Below are positions 24,989 to 36,590 of a stretch of DNA of 41,775 bases, one piece after another. Under the pieces are notes generated by a model, which was given only the letters and a program-made list of their open reading frames with translations, made no database searches and had not been told where the DNA came from. Positions within the stretch are counted from its first letter, which is position 1, and every line of letters begins with the position of its first letter. The position numbers were made by a program, and so were the translations under genes. The stretch comes from Methanolinea sp. UBA275 (GTDB lineage Archaea; Halobacteriota; Methanomicrobia; Methanomicrobiales; Methanospirillaceae): the NCBI GenBank assembly GCA_002506105.1, contig DAWU01000062.1, forward strand, positions 1 to 41,775, read 5' to 3'.

Positions 24989-25036
24989 ATGAGCAGCCCC
25001 CGTTTTTTGTCAGAAAATTTCTGATTTTTTTCAGGT
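24989..25036 (+). ncRNA. Candidate small transcript with hairpin and T-run
   Basis: A short open frame ATG...TGA of 11 codons (24989-25024, MSSPRFLSENF) overlaps the inverted repeat CAGAA / TTCTG (25011-25023, 3-nt loop), followed by a T-run (25025-25031). Together with the TATA box 35 bp earlier this looks like a compact transcription unit of about 60 nt: a small RNA or a leader peptide with a terminator. The evidence is entirely from pattern. Confidence 0.25.
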
Positions 25037-25236
25037 CATTTTTCCCTCTTTTTTTTTAAAATAATTGAAAATTTAACTTTTTTGGATATACCTGGGGCGG
25101 CTCTTTTCATCGCATTGGGATGGTAGGGACGGTCTCTTATTGAATATCAAAGATCATCGGTCCGATCGAAAAATGGACATTCATTGGGAGCAGGAGTTGG
25201 AAAATAAGGCTGAAAATGGCTCAAATGAGGGAAAAG

Positions 25237-25246
25237 TTTTTATATT
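25237..25246 (+). promoter_or_regulatory. TATA box of the large IPT/PKD protein gene
   Basis: The tract tttttatatt is the best TATA candidate before ATG 25353. A start near 25270 gives a leader of about 80 nt. GAGGT lies 7-11 nt before the ATG as a ribosome site. Confidence 0.4.
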
Positions 25247-25352
25247 AACGTGAAGAGGATATGTTGAATACATTTATTCAGGGATTGAAGGCTGATTGTG
25301 GTCTCGATTCCTGATTGGGGAATGTATACAAAAATGCAACTGAGGTACCCGT

Positions 25353-28300
25353 ATGAAATGCGAAAAAGGGCTGCAGATAGCGATACCTACGGTTCTGTGT
25401 CTTCTCATGGTGCTGGCACCGGTTTCTGCCCTTGGCGTGACCGGCATCACACCAGACCATGAATTTAACACAGGGCTCGTTTTCATAAACAACCTGTCAG
25501 GCACTGACTTCCCCAGCGAAGCAGATGTCCTGGTCTCCCTGAATATGACAGGGGAGGAGAGCATCATTGGAGATCCTGTTACCGTAGCGTCTCCAACGAG
25601 GATCACCTGCCATTTCGATCTTAACGGCAGAACTGCAGGCTTATGGGATGTTTACGTCATCAACAGATCAAGCGGTGAATCTGATTCACTTGCCGAGGGA
25701 TTCCACATAGAAAACCCATACCCTGTTGTCTCTTCAATCACCCCTGACAATGGAGAGAATATTGCTCCTGTCACGATCACCAACCTTGCCGGAAGCAACT
25801 TCCTCGCGAATGCAACGGTGAACCTTACAAAGAATGGGCAAACGACCATTACTGCGACCGATGTCGATGTGGTCAGCTCTTCACAGATCACCTGCGAGTT
25901 CAACATCACGTATGCTGCCCCGGGTGACTGGAATGTCATCGTGACCAATTACGATGGGAACTCTGATGACCTTCCGAACGGATTTTCCATCCGGTATCCT
26001 GAACCCGTCGTTGATTCCATTGACCCATCATCCGGAACAAATGACATAGTTATCGGGATCACCAACCTCGCAGGTACCGGGTTCATGCCGGGTGCGAATG
26101 TCACCCTGCGGAAGGCAGGACAACTGGATATTCCCACCATCAACGGGCCAATTGTTGAGGCCAACAAGATCCTCTGTTTCTTCGACCTGAATGGTGCTCA
26201 CGTCGGAGCATGGGACGTGGTGGTTACCAACCTCGATTTACAGGAAGGGGTGCTCTCCGAAGGATTTACTATCAATTATCCCGATTCGCCTTCTGTTGCA
26301 GGGATAAATCCTGCAACCGGTGTGAATAACGGAGCCATCTCTGCAAACGTGACGGGGAGTGGTTTCCATGAGAACGCAACGGTGCGTCTCTCATATGGAG
26401 CACAGAATATTACCGGGACCGGTGGCGTGGTCTCACCAGGTAGTATTACAGGTGTCACATTCGATCTCACCGGGATGCCAGCTGGAGTCTGGGACCTGAC
26501 CCTCGTCAACGAAGACGGGCAGTCCGCAACGCTGGCAGATGCATTCACCATCACCAACCCGCCACCCACAATCACATCAATTGACCCGACATCGGGTGTC
26601 AACAACGGGTGGATTGTTCCCACCATGAATATTACCGGGACCGGGTTCTATGCAACACCCACTGTTACATTCACGAAGGGAGCAACTACATTCAATGCAG
26701 ACAGTGTAACCTGGGAGAGCAGCACGAGACTCAGCTGCGCCGTAAACCTTGCCGGAAAGGAAGCAGGGGTGTACACCGTCACCGTGACCAATCCCGATAG
26801 TCTTTCAAGTGCCCCTTTCAGCCAGTTTACCATCATCAATCCAGCCCCAGTTATTTATTCGATTACGCCATCGACAGGCGAGAATACCGGGACAATTGAT
26901 ATACTCTCTCTGACGGGGGACAATTTCCTTGACGGAGCCGTCGTGAACCTCACCAAAGTTGGTGAGACCCCGATACCCGGGACAAACGTTGCATGGGTCA
27001 ATTCAACCACGCTCACCTGCACGTTCGATCTGAACGGCAAGGCTGCAGGGGTCTGGAGTGTGGAAGTGCTGAACCCGGACGGCAGGAGCGACACCCACGC
27101 CGGACTCTTCACCATCACCAACCCGCCACCAAGCCCCCAGGGCATCATTCCCAGTGTGGGTGACAAGGGCGGCCCGGTCGGGATTACTGCCCTGACAGGC
27201 ACCGGTTTCCTTGATGGCGCCACGGTGAAGCTGACACGAGTGGGATATGACGACATTCCAGGAACAAGTGTCGATGTCAATGTCACCACGCAGACCATCA
27301 TGTGTTTCTTCAACCTGCTGAATGCAGAGGTTGGGAACTGGGATGTGGCAGTCACGAACACTGACAGCCAGACAGGGGCGCTCGAAGACGGTTTCTTTGT
27401 ACGCTATCCGGCGGCGCCTGTTATTGCAGGGATTTCACCCTCGCATGGCGCTAACGATGGGGTCTTCACGATTTCCGATATCTCAGGTACCGGGTTCCAG
27501 CCGGGAGCGACGGTGAATCTCACCATGTCCGGGCAGGATACCATTCCCGGAACAAATGTCGTCGTCACACCGACCCAGATCAGTGCGGACTTCGATCTGA
27601 ACGGAAAACAAACCGGGTGGTGGAATGTTGTTGTCACGAATGATGACGGGCAGTTCTATTCCTACGAAGGCGGGTTCCAGGTACGCTACCCTGCGCCGAC
27701 GGTGACCAACATCACCCCCGCCAAGGGGAACAACAACCAGCTCGTTACTATCACGAATCTCAGCGGTACCAATTTCCGTACTGGCGCTTCCGTCAGACTG
27801 AACAGTACCCTCGGATCTGACGTTGTGGCCGATAGCGTGAATGTCTTAAGCCCGACCCAGATTGCCTGCACACTGAACCTGGCCGGAAAAGCTGTCGGTG
27901 CCTGGAACGTAATTGTGACAAACAGCGACAGTCAGTCCGGTACGTTGCCCGATGGATTCACCATTGAGTACCCGGCCCCGACAGTGACTGCAATCGATCC
28001 GGTAAAAGCCTCGAACGACGGCATTGTCGTCATCAACAGCGTTACCGGTACGAACTTCCGCGAGGGAGCTGCAGTATGGCTCATAAAGTACCAGCAGAAT
28101 GAGATCGTTGCAGATCCCGTGCATTTCATCGATTCCCAGACACTGAACTGCACCATTGATATCAGAGGGGTGGTCACGGGAGCATGGACCGTCGCAGTCA
28201 TTAACCCTGACGGCAAGTACGGGACACTTCCGATGGGATTCGAGGTGCTTCCGCCTGCTGCAATCCCGAACTTCACCGCTGCTCCCACATACGGGACAGT

Positions 28301-29543
28301 CCCGCTCACCGTCCAGTTCACCGATACCTCTTTGAATAATCCGGAATTCTACGGATGGAATTTCGGGGACGGGACGATTGTTGTTGGAGGACCAGGGACG
28401 GACGCCCAGAACCCGGTTCATACCTACAACGAGGTCGGAACCTATAACGTCAGCCTGCTGGTGAAGAACAAGGGTGCCCCCGAGGGAAACCTCCTGCGGA
28501 AGGATTACCTTATCGTGGTAGTCAGGACCCCCGTGGCCAATTTCACAGGCGCCCCGACGTATGGAAACGCCCCGCTCGTGGTCCAGTTTGAAGACCACTC
28601 CCAGGGAGATCCGCAATCGTGGGTCTGGAACTTCGGCGACGGCAGTACATCGAGGTCACAAAACCCCTATCACCTCTACACGAAACCGGGAGTATACACG
28701 GTGACCCTGACCGTCAGTAACCGGGCAGGCGGCGATTCCATGACCAAGACCGATTATATCACGGTACGGTCCCTCCCGCTTGCTGACTTTACGGCCAACC
28801 GGACCTCCGGGACAGCGCCGATGACCGTCCAGTTCACCGATACCTCCAAGGGGAACCCCGTCAGCTGGGCATGGTCGTTTGGTGACGGCACAACCTCAAC
28901 CGAGCAGAACCCGGTCCATACGTATAGTGCAATCGGGACCTACAGCGTGCAGCTGACAGTAACCAATGAGGCGGGGTCCGACACGAAGACTTCCCCCGGA
29001 TACATCATGACAGAGGAAGGGATGCAGGCATCCTTTACCTTCACTACCAGCAACCCCGAGAACCTGGCGCCTCTGACCGTTGCGTTCACAGACACCTCGT
29101 CAGGATTTTACCAGAGGATTTCCTGGAACTTCGGTGACGGGTACGTCTCCAGCGAGAAGAATCCCATTCACACCTACACCAAGCCTGGGAACTACACCGT
29201 GACACAGACGATCTCCGACTCGAGGTATGGATCAACTGCTTCGCAGACCATCGAGGTCAAGCAGAGGTTTGCCGCTGGCTTCAGTGTCGAACCTGAGACC
29301 GGGTCTGCACCCCTGACAGTCACGCTCACGGATACCTCCATTGGCACCCCGATAGCATGGCAGTGGTGGATACTCAACGAGGACGAATCTGTCCTTGTGT
29401 ACATCCCCGCAGGGGAGAATCAGGAAGTCTATACCATAGCGACCCCGGGTAATTACTCGGTCATGCTTGACGTGACAGATTCGTCGGGACAGATCGACGT
29501 AGAGAAGATTGACAACTGCATTCATGTGCTGCCCTTCCCGTGA
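25353..29543 (+). CDS. Secreted protein with ten IPT/TIG-like repeats and five PKD domains
   Basis: This is a 1,396-residue surface protein. A signal peptide (about residues 1-27, hydrophobic, ending in PVSALG) opens it. Ten repeats of about 93 residues follow (about 28-970). Each starts with a V-x-x-I-x-P-x-x-G-x-N-type strand, then T-N-L-x-G-x-x-F, then W-x-V-x-V-T-N, and closes with a G-F-x-I-x-[NY]-P segment, the immunoglobulin-like IPT/TIG pattern. Five PKD domains (about 970-1396) follow, each with a W-x-[FW]-G-D-G-type core (the last one degenerate) and a Y-x-V-x-[LT] strand. Sequons N-x-[ST] are frequent, so it is probably N-glycosylated. No C-terminal membrane helix, PGF-CTERM signal or cell-wall motif is visible at the end (HVLPFP). 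It would be released or held by other surface proteins. Likely role: adhesion or sheath/S-layer-associated matrix. Confidence 0.88.
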   Translation: MKCEKGLQIAIPTVLCLLMVLAPVSALGVTGITPDHEFNTGLVFINNLSGTDFPSEADVLVSLNMTGEESIIGDPVTVASPTRITCHFDLNGRTAGLWDVYVINRSSGESDSLAEGFHIENPYPVVSSITPDNGENIAPVTITNLAGSNFLANATVNLTKNGQTTITATDVDVVSSSQITCEFNITYAAPGDWNVIVTNYDGNSDDLPNGFSIRYPEPVVDSIDPSSGTNDIVIGITNLAGTGFMPGANVTLRKAGQLDIPTINGPIVEANKILCFFDLNGAHVGAWDVVVTNLDLQEGVLSEGFTINYPDSPSVAGINPATGVNNGAISANVTGSGFHENATVRLSYGAQNITGTGGVVSPGSITGVTFDLTGMPAGVWDLTLVNEDGQSATLADAFTITNPPPTITSIDPTSGVNNGWIVPTMNITGTGFYATPTVTFTKGATTFNADSVTWESSTRLSCAVNLAGKEAGVYTVTVTNPDSLSSAPFSQFTIINPAPVIYSITPSTGENTGTIDILSLTGDNFLDGAVVNLTKVGETPIPGTNVAWVNSTTLTCTFDLNGKAAGVWSVEVLNPDGRSDTHAGLFTITNPPPSPQGIIPSVGDKGGPVGITALTGTGFLDGATVKLTRVGYDDIPGTSVDVNVTTQTIMCFFNLLNAEVGNWDVAVTNTDSQTGALEDGFFVRYPAAPVIAGISPSHGANDGVFTISDISGTGFQPGATVNLTMSGQDTIPGTNVVVTPTQISADFDLNGKQTGWWNVVVTNDDGQFYSYEGGFQVRYPAPTVTNITPAKGNNNQLVTITNLSGTNFRTGASVRLNSTLGSDVVADSVNVLSPTQIACTLNLAGKAVGAWNVIVTNSDSQSGTLPDGFTIEYPAPTVTAIDPVKASNDGIVVINSVTGTNFREGAAVWLIKYQQNEIVADPVHFIDSQTLNCTIDIRGVVTGAWTVAVINPDGKYGTLPMGFEVLPPAAIPNFTAAPTYGTVPLTVQFTDTSLNNPEFYGWNFGDGTIVVGGPGTDAQNPVHTYNEVGTYNVSLLVKNKGAPEGNLLRKDYLIVVVRTPVANFTGAPTYGNAPLVVQFEDHSQGDPQSWVWNFGDGSTSRSQNPYHLYTKPGVYTVTLTVSNRAGGDSMTKTDYITVRSLPLADFTANRTSGTAPMTVQFTDTSKGNPVSWAWSFGDGTTSTEQNPVHTYSAIGTYSVQLTVTNEAGSDTKTSPGYIMTEEGMQASFTFTTSNPENLAPLTVAFTDTSSGFYQRISWNFGDGYVSSEKNPIHTYTKPGNYTVTQTISDSRYGSTASQTIEVKQRFAAGFSVEPETGSAPLTVTLTDTSIGTPIAWQWWILNEDESVLVYIPAGENQEVYTIATPGNYSVMLDVTDSSGQIDVEKIDNCIHVLPFP
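26000..28260 (+). repeat. Array of IPT/TIG-like coding repeats
   Basis: The central part of the large gene, from about the third repeat onward, is made of tandem repeats of about 280 bp that are similar in protein but only moderately similar in DNA. They are diverged duplicates rather than fresh copies. Confidence 0.6.
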
Positions 29544-29912
29544 CGGGATGGGCACCCATATCCCTCAGTTGCTTTTTTTTTAGGATTTTTTCAGAGAGAT
29601 TTTCATGATCCGTCGGATTGGACGTATGTGGATAGAGTGACAATATTCCCTCCAATCTCGCGAACGAGTCATGACAGGAATTACAAAAAAAAAATTACAT
29701 CACGAAAACCTCGGAAATAAAAAAGTGCGAATTCCTGGGTTTCATATCTGATTCGCGGTTGATCCCGCCGCCCCCGGAAATACCGAGGGGTTACCGCCCG
29801 TGGCACGAGGCAACCTGCAGTTACCGACCATATTTCATCTCATTTTGGAGTGTCCGGGAGACTGAACAGAGTATCAAACACAACGGCTGTTTAATTTCTC
29901 TTTTCACGAGCC
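29544..29912. terminator. Convergent intergenic region with T-run terminators in both directions
   Basis: A T-run at about 29572-29581 (plus strand) ends the large surface gene. An A-run at 29685-29694 (minus-strand U-run) lies beyond the uvrB stop. A short inverted repeat pairs cctcgg (29709 area) with ccgagg (29781 area). No gene is seen. Confidence 0.5.
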
Positions 29913-31844
29913 TCATTCCCCTAATTTTTTCTTCAATTCCCCGATCATGTCCCGCATCTGGATTGCCTCCTCGAAGTCCAGGCGTTCGGCAGCCTTGTTC
30001 ATCCTTGCTTCGAGTTCCACCAGGAGGTTCGGGATCTCGGACCTGGGGATGTGCCTCGTGTCCTTGATATCGACTTCCTTCTCGGGAACAGGTTTTTTGA
30101 TGGTCTGTGGCGTGATATGGTGAGTTTCGTTGTATTCGAGCTGTAATGTTCTCCTCCTCTCGGTCTCGGCCATTGCCTCCCTGATGGATCCCGTGAGATT
30201 GTCGGCATACAGGACAACCCTGGAATTGGCGTTCCGGGCTGCTCTTCCAATGATCTGGATGAGGCTTCGTGCATCCCTGAGGAAGCCCTCCTTATCCGCA
30301 TCAAGGATTCCTATAAAGCCCACCTCTGGGATGTCAAGGCCCTCCCTGAGCAGGTTTATCCCCACGAGAACATCGAACCGCCCAAGGCGGAGCTGGCGGA
30401 TGATCTCGGTGCGTTCGAGCGTATCGATATCGGAGTGGAGGTACCGGGTTCGGATCCCCTTCCCGGCCAGGTACTCGGTAAACTCTTCGGCAAGCTTCTT
30501 CGTGAGGGTGGTGAGAAGGACCCGGTCTCCCCTTGCGACCGTCTCCCGGATCTCCCGGATCACATCCTCTGTCTGACCTTCGATCTTCCTGATCAGCACC
30601 ACCGGGTCGACGAGGCCGGTGGGGCGGATGATCTGCTCCACAACCTGATCCGAGTGCGAAAGTTCATATTCGGAAGGCGTAGCAGAGACAAAGATCGCCT
30701 GGCGCATGTACTGCTCGAATTCTTTGAACATCAGGGGGCGGTTGTCAAACGCGCTCGGGAGCCTGAACCCGTACTCAACGAGGGCCTTCTTCCTGGACCG
30801 ATCTCCGTGGAACATCCCGTGCAGCTGGGGGATAGTCTGGTGGCTCTCATCGATGAACATGAGGTAGTCGTTGGGGAAATAATCAAGGAGGCAGTAGGGC
30901 TTTTCCCCGGGTTTCCTGAAATCAAAATGCCGGGAGTAATTCTCGATGCCCTTGCAGGATCCCGTCTCCTCGATCATCTCGAGGTCATAGCGTGTCCTCT
31001 GCTCGAGGCGGTGGGATTCGAGCATCCCGAGTTCCGGGAGGCGCTGCTGCATCTCTTCGCGGATGGAGGAGAGCGCCTTCTGCTGGATCTCCTGCGGGAT
31101 CACGTAGTGCCTGGCGGGATAGACATGGAAGTACCTGTGCTGCTCCTTCACCTTTCCGGATGCCTTTTCGACCTCTGTGATACGCTCAACCTCGTCACCG
31201 AAGAGTTCGATCCGGATGATATCCTGGAAGTACCCGGGGACGATATCGATCGTGTCGCCTTTTACCCTGAAGCGGCCAGGCTGGAGTTCGAGGTCGTTCC
31301 TCTCGTACTGCCCGGTCACAAGCCGTTCGATGATCTGTTTTCGCGGTATCCGATCGCCGACTTTGACTTCGAATCCCATATCCCTGAAGTGCTCAGGCCG
31401 GCCGAGGCCATAGATGCAGGAGACCGAAGCGACGACGATCACGTCCCTCCGCGAGAGGAGCGACGCGGTTGCGGAGAGCCGCATCATCTCTATCTTGGGA
31501 TTGATCTGGGCATCTTTCTCGATGTACTGGTCTTTCTGCGGGATGTAGGACTCGGGCTGGTAATAATCGTAATACGAGACAAAGTACTCGACATGGTTCT
31601 TCGGGAAGAATTCACGGAACTCGTTCCAGAGCTGGGCGGCAAGCGTCTTGTTGTGCGCGATCACGAGGGTGGGTCTCTGGACCCGGGCAATGACATTGGC
31701 CATTGTGAAGGTCTTCCCCGATCCGGTGACGCCGAGGAGTGTCTGGAACCGGTCTCCTGCCTCCACCCCTGATGCGAGCCTGTCAATTGCTTCAGGTTGC
31801 GATCCGCGTGGAGAAAACCCCGCTTCCAGCACGAATCCAGTCAT
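29913..31844 (-). CDS. uvrB: Excinuclease ABC subunit UvrB
   Basis: UvrB, 643 residues, is the DNA-damage-loading helicase-like subunit of nucleotide excision repair. It starts at ATG 31842-31844 (MTGFVLEAGFSPRG). Sixty-one upstream codons are open but belong to uvrC in another frame. Motifs: Walker A GVTGSGKT (38-45), the beta-hairpin YYDYYQPESYIP (91-102), helicase FIDESHQTIPQLHG, SATPSEYE, LLTTLTKKLAEEFTEYL, and the QIIGRAARN motif. A C-terminal UVR domain (RMNKAAERLDFEEAIQMRDMI) binds UvrC. Its ATG overlaps the uvrC stop in an ATGA, so the genes are coupled. It is the last gene of the uvrA-uvrC-uvrB operon. Confidence 0.97.
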   Translation of the reverse strand: MTGFVLEAGFSPRGSQPEAIDRLASGVEAGDRFQTLLGVTGSGKTFTMANVIARVQRPTLVIAHNKTLAAQLWNEFREFFPKNHVEYFVSYYDYYQPESYIPQKDQYIEKDAQINPKIEMMRLSATASLLSRRDVIVVASVSCIYGLGRPEHFRDMGFEVKVGDRIPRKQIIERLVTGQYERNDLELQPGRFRVKGDTIDIVPGYFQDIIRIELFGDEVERITEVEKASGKVKEQHRYFHVYPARHYVIPQEIQQKALSSIREEMQQRLPELGMLESHRLEQRTRYDLEMIEETGSCKGIENYSRHFDFRKPGEKPYCLLDYFPNDYLMFIDESHQTIPQLHGMFHGDRSRKKALVEYGFRLPSAFDNRPLMFKEFEQYMRQAIFVSATPSEYELSHSDQVVEQIIRPTGLVDPVVLIRKIEGQTEDVIREIRETVARGDRVLLTTLTKKLAEEFTEYLAGKGIRTRYLHSDIDTLERTEIIRQLRLGRFDVLVGINLLREGLDIPEVGFIGILDADKEGFLRDARSLIQIIGRAARNANSRVVLYADNLTGSIREAMAETERRRTLQLEYNETHHITPQTIKKPVPEKEVDIKDTRHIPRSEIPNLLVELEARMNKAAERLDFEEAIQMRDMIGELKKKLGE

Positions 31845-33387
31845 GCCATCGCCTTCTTTTTCCTGAGCAGCCGGTGATAGGTGATCGCAAATCTGTGCGC
31901 CTCGTCGCGAATCTCCTGGAGGTAGAGCGAGGCCTTCTCCTGCTTCGCAACGGGGAGCGGGTGCGCCGATCCTGCAATGAAGATCTGCTCTTCCCGCTTT
32001 GCAAGCGCAATGACCGGGATGATGCAATTCAGATCCCTCAGTGCCGAGACTGCTGCCTGTAACTGGGTCCTTCCTCCATCCACCATGACGAGATCGGGGA
32101 ATTCACTCCCTTCGCGTACTAGGCGGCGGTACCTCCGGCTCACCACCTCGGCAATGGCAGCGGGATCGTCTATACCCTCTACGGTCTTGATCCGGAACCT
32201 CCGGTAGTTCCGCTTGTCGGGACGGCCGTCTCTGAACTGGACCATAGATCCCACGACCTCGGTCCCCGCGAGGTGTGAGATGTCAAAGCACTCGATTACA
32301 CGGGGGAGGGCATCCAGAGCGAGTTTCTCCATCAGTTCCTCGAGCTTTATCAAGTCACCGAAATGTGCAATCTCGATGTTCGTTTTCACGAGCGAGAGCA
32401 ACCGCCGCTTTGCGCCAATCCGGGGAACAGTGACAGTCACTTTCTTCCCCCTCCTGACGGCAAGGAACTCCTGGATATCAGCACCAGTCTCAACGGGAAG
32501 GATGAGATCCCCTGGTGGATTATGTTCCGAGTAATACTGGACAAGGAACTCCTCCAGAAAATCCTCGCCCTCGTCAAAAATGAACTCTTTCTTGTTGACC
32601 AGGGTTCCCATGTGAATGTTGAAGAGCATCAGGTAGACCCGGTTCTCATGGACCAGGAAATTGATAATATCCTCGTCAGTATCCCTCTTCCTCGCGATGT
32701 CCTGGCGTCCGGAGAGGTGTTCGAGGGCCTGCACCTGGTCGCGGAGCTGGAGGGCCCGCTCGTAGTCGTGAGCCCTGGATCGCTCATCCATCTCGATTTT
32801 CAGCGACCGGATGATCTCGGGGGTATTGCCCTTGAGGACATACGATGCCTGCCGCACCAGGCTGTCGTAGTCTTCCCTCTCTATCTTTCCCTGGCAGGGA
32901 GCACTGCAGGTCCCAAGCGATGCCCGGAGGCACCCGCGCCTGGGCAGTTTCCGGCAGCTCCTGAGACGAAACGTCTTTTTTACCACCGAGAGCACGTGGT
33001 CGCGCTCTGCTGCAGAGGTGAATGGGCCGAAATACGAACCCTTCTCAGCCATCCTCCGGGCAATGCAGATCCGCGGATACTGTTCATCGGTGAGGTGGAT
33101 GTAGGCATACTGCTTGGCATCCTTCAAATCGATATTGAACCGGGGCTGGTGGGTCTTGATGAGGCTGTTCTCAAGAATGAGGGCCTCGACCTCGTTTCCC
33201 GTGACGATGTAATCGATATCAGCAATCAGGGAGACGAGAATCCGGGTCTTGCCGTCGTGGTCACGCTTCTGGAAGTAGCTTGAGACGCGCTTTTTCAGGT
33301 CCTTTGCCTTTCCCACGTAGAGAAGGGTGCCATCCTCTCCCCTGAAGAGGTAACAGCCGGGGGCTCCTGGGAGAGAGGCCGGAGGTT

Positions 33388-33391
<4 letters not shown>
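31841..33391 (-). CDS. uvrC: Excinuclease ABC subunit UvrC, short form without HhH domain
   Basis: UvrC, 516 residues, is the dual-incision nuclease of excision repair. The N-terminal GIY-YIG nuclease (3' incision) has GCYLF and LLYVGKAKDLKKRV. Four cysteines C146, C154, C162 and C166 match the family Fe-S site. The UVR domain is at about 193-228 (SRAHDYERALQLRDQVQ). The RNase H-like domain (5' incision) has IECFDISHLAGTEVVG and LVMVDGGRTQL. Bacterial UvrC (about 600 residues) ends in a tandem helix-hairpin-helix DNA-binding domain. This protein stops right after RDEAHRFAITYHRLLRKKK and lacks it. The stop is genuine, since uvrB begins in the overlapping ATGA. The start ATG 33391 overlaps the uvrA stop (ATGA). 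Confidence 0.95.
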
Positions 33392-36195
<2,804 letters not shown>

Positions 36196-36229
36196 TGTTC
36201 TATTGCGTGTATCATGTGGATGTGTACCC

Positions 36230-36237
36230 ATATAGGG
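36230..36237 (-). promoter_or_regulatory. TATA box of the uvrA-uvrC-uvrB operon
   Basis: Minus-strand CTATATGG lies 35-42 bp before the uvrA ATG, in the short flanking inverted repeat acccatataggggt. Confidence 0.45.
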
Positions 36238-36484
36238 GTGTCCATCAGGGAAAACGCAGGCATAAGTTCCTTGATGCATTGCCTGGAAGTTGTCTCACGA
36301 TCATGATGGGGTCGGTTCCTGCCCGGGAAACGCAGCCACTCCTGCTGCGGGGAATTATCGGTCAGGTATCACGGGACCAGAACCCGGGGAGATGCAGATA
36401 CCCCTGCTGCAGGCAATTCTCCATGACATATGGGAACCACGCATCACAGGTTGTCCCTGATAGGTGACTGTGCACATGGTGAAC

Positions 36485-36492
36485 CTATATAG
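36485..36492 (+). promoter_or_regulatory. TATA box of the pyrophosphatase gene
   Basis: CTATATAG about 100 bp before ATG 36591. The predicted start near 36516 leaves a leader of about 75 nt containing the small hairpin at 36527-36542. Confidence 0.45.
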
Positions 36493-36590
36493 AACAATCC
36501 AGTTCCATAGTATTGGAAAAGGATGAGGAATTTTACAATTCCCCACTTCCTTATCTACGACGGATTATCAAGGGTCGAGGTCACCACCGG

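Larger units (their letters stand above)
24871..25352. other. Intergenic region with terminator, small promoter-hairpin unit and leader
   Basis: This 480-bp A/T-rich gap holds three things: oligo-T after the M42 gene (24872-24876), a TATA-like element followed by a possible short transcript ending in a hairpin and a T-run (24945-25035), and the promoter and leader of the large surface protein. The only small open frame with context is an 11-codon one at 24989-25024. No larger gene is seen. Confidence 0.5.
36196..36590. other. Divergent intergenic region between uvrA and pyrophosphatase
   Basis: This 395-bp gap holds the promoters of two divergent genes: a minus-strand TATA (36230-36237) for uvrA and a plus-strand TATA (36485-36492) for the pyrophosphatase. 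A hairpin GGAATT / AATTCC (36527-36542, loop TTAC) lies in the presumed pyrophosphatase leader. No further gene is seen. Confidence 0.45.

Noticed and set aside
30435..31772. Long plus-strand open frame (445 codons) opposite uvrB
   Set aside because: It lies antisense to a clearly conserved UvrB and its translation has no recognisable motif; it follows from the codon bias of the real gene.
31845..32027. N-terminal extension of the UvrB frame
   Set aside because: It overlaps uvrC and lacks UvrB similarity; UvrB begins at the ATGA overlap.
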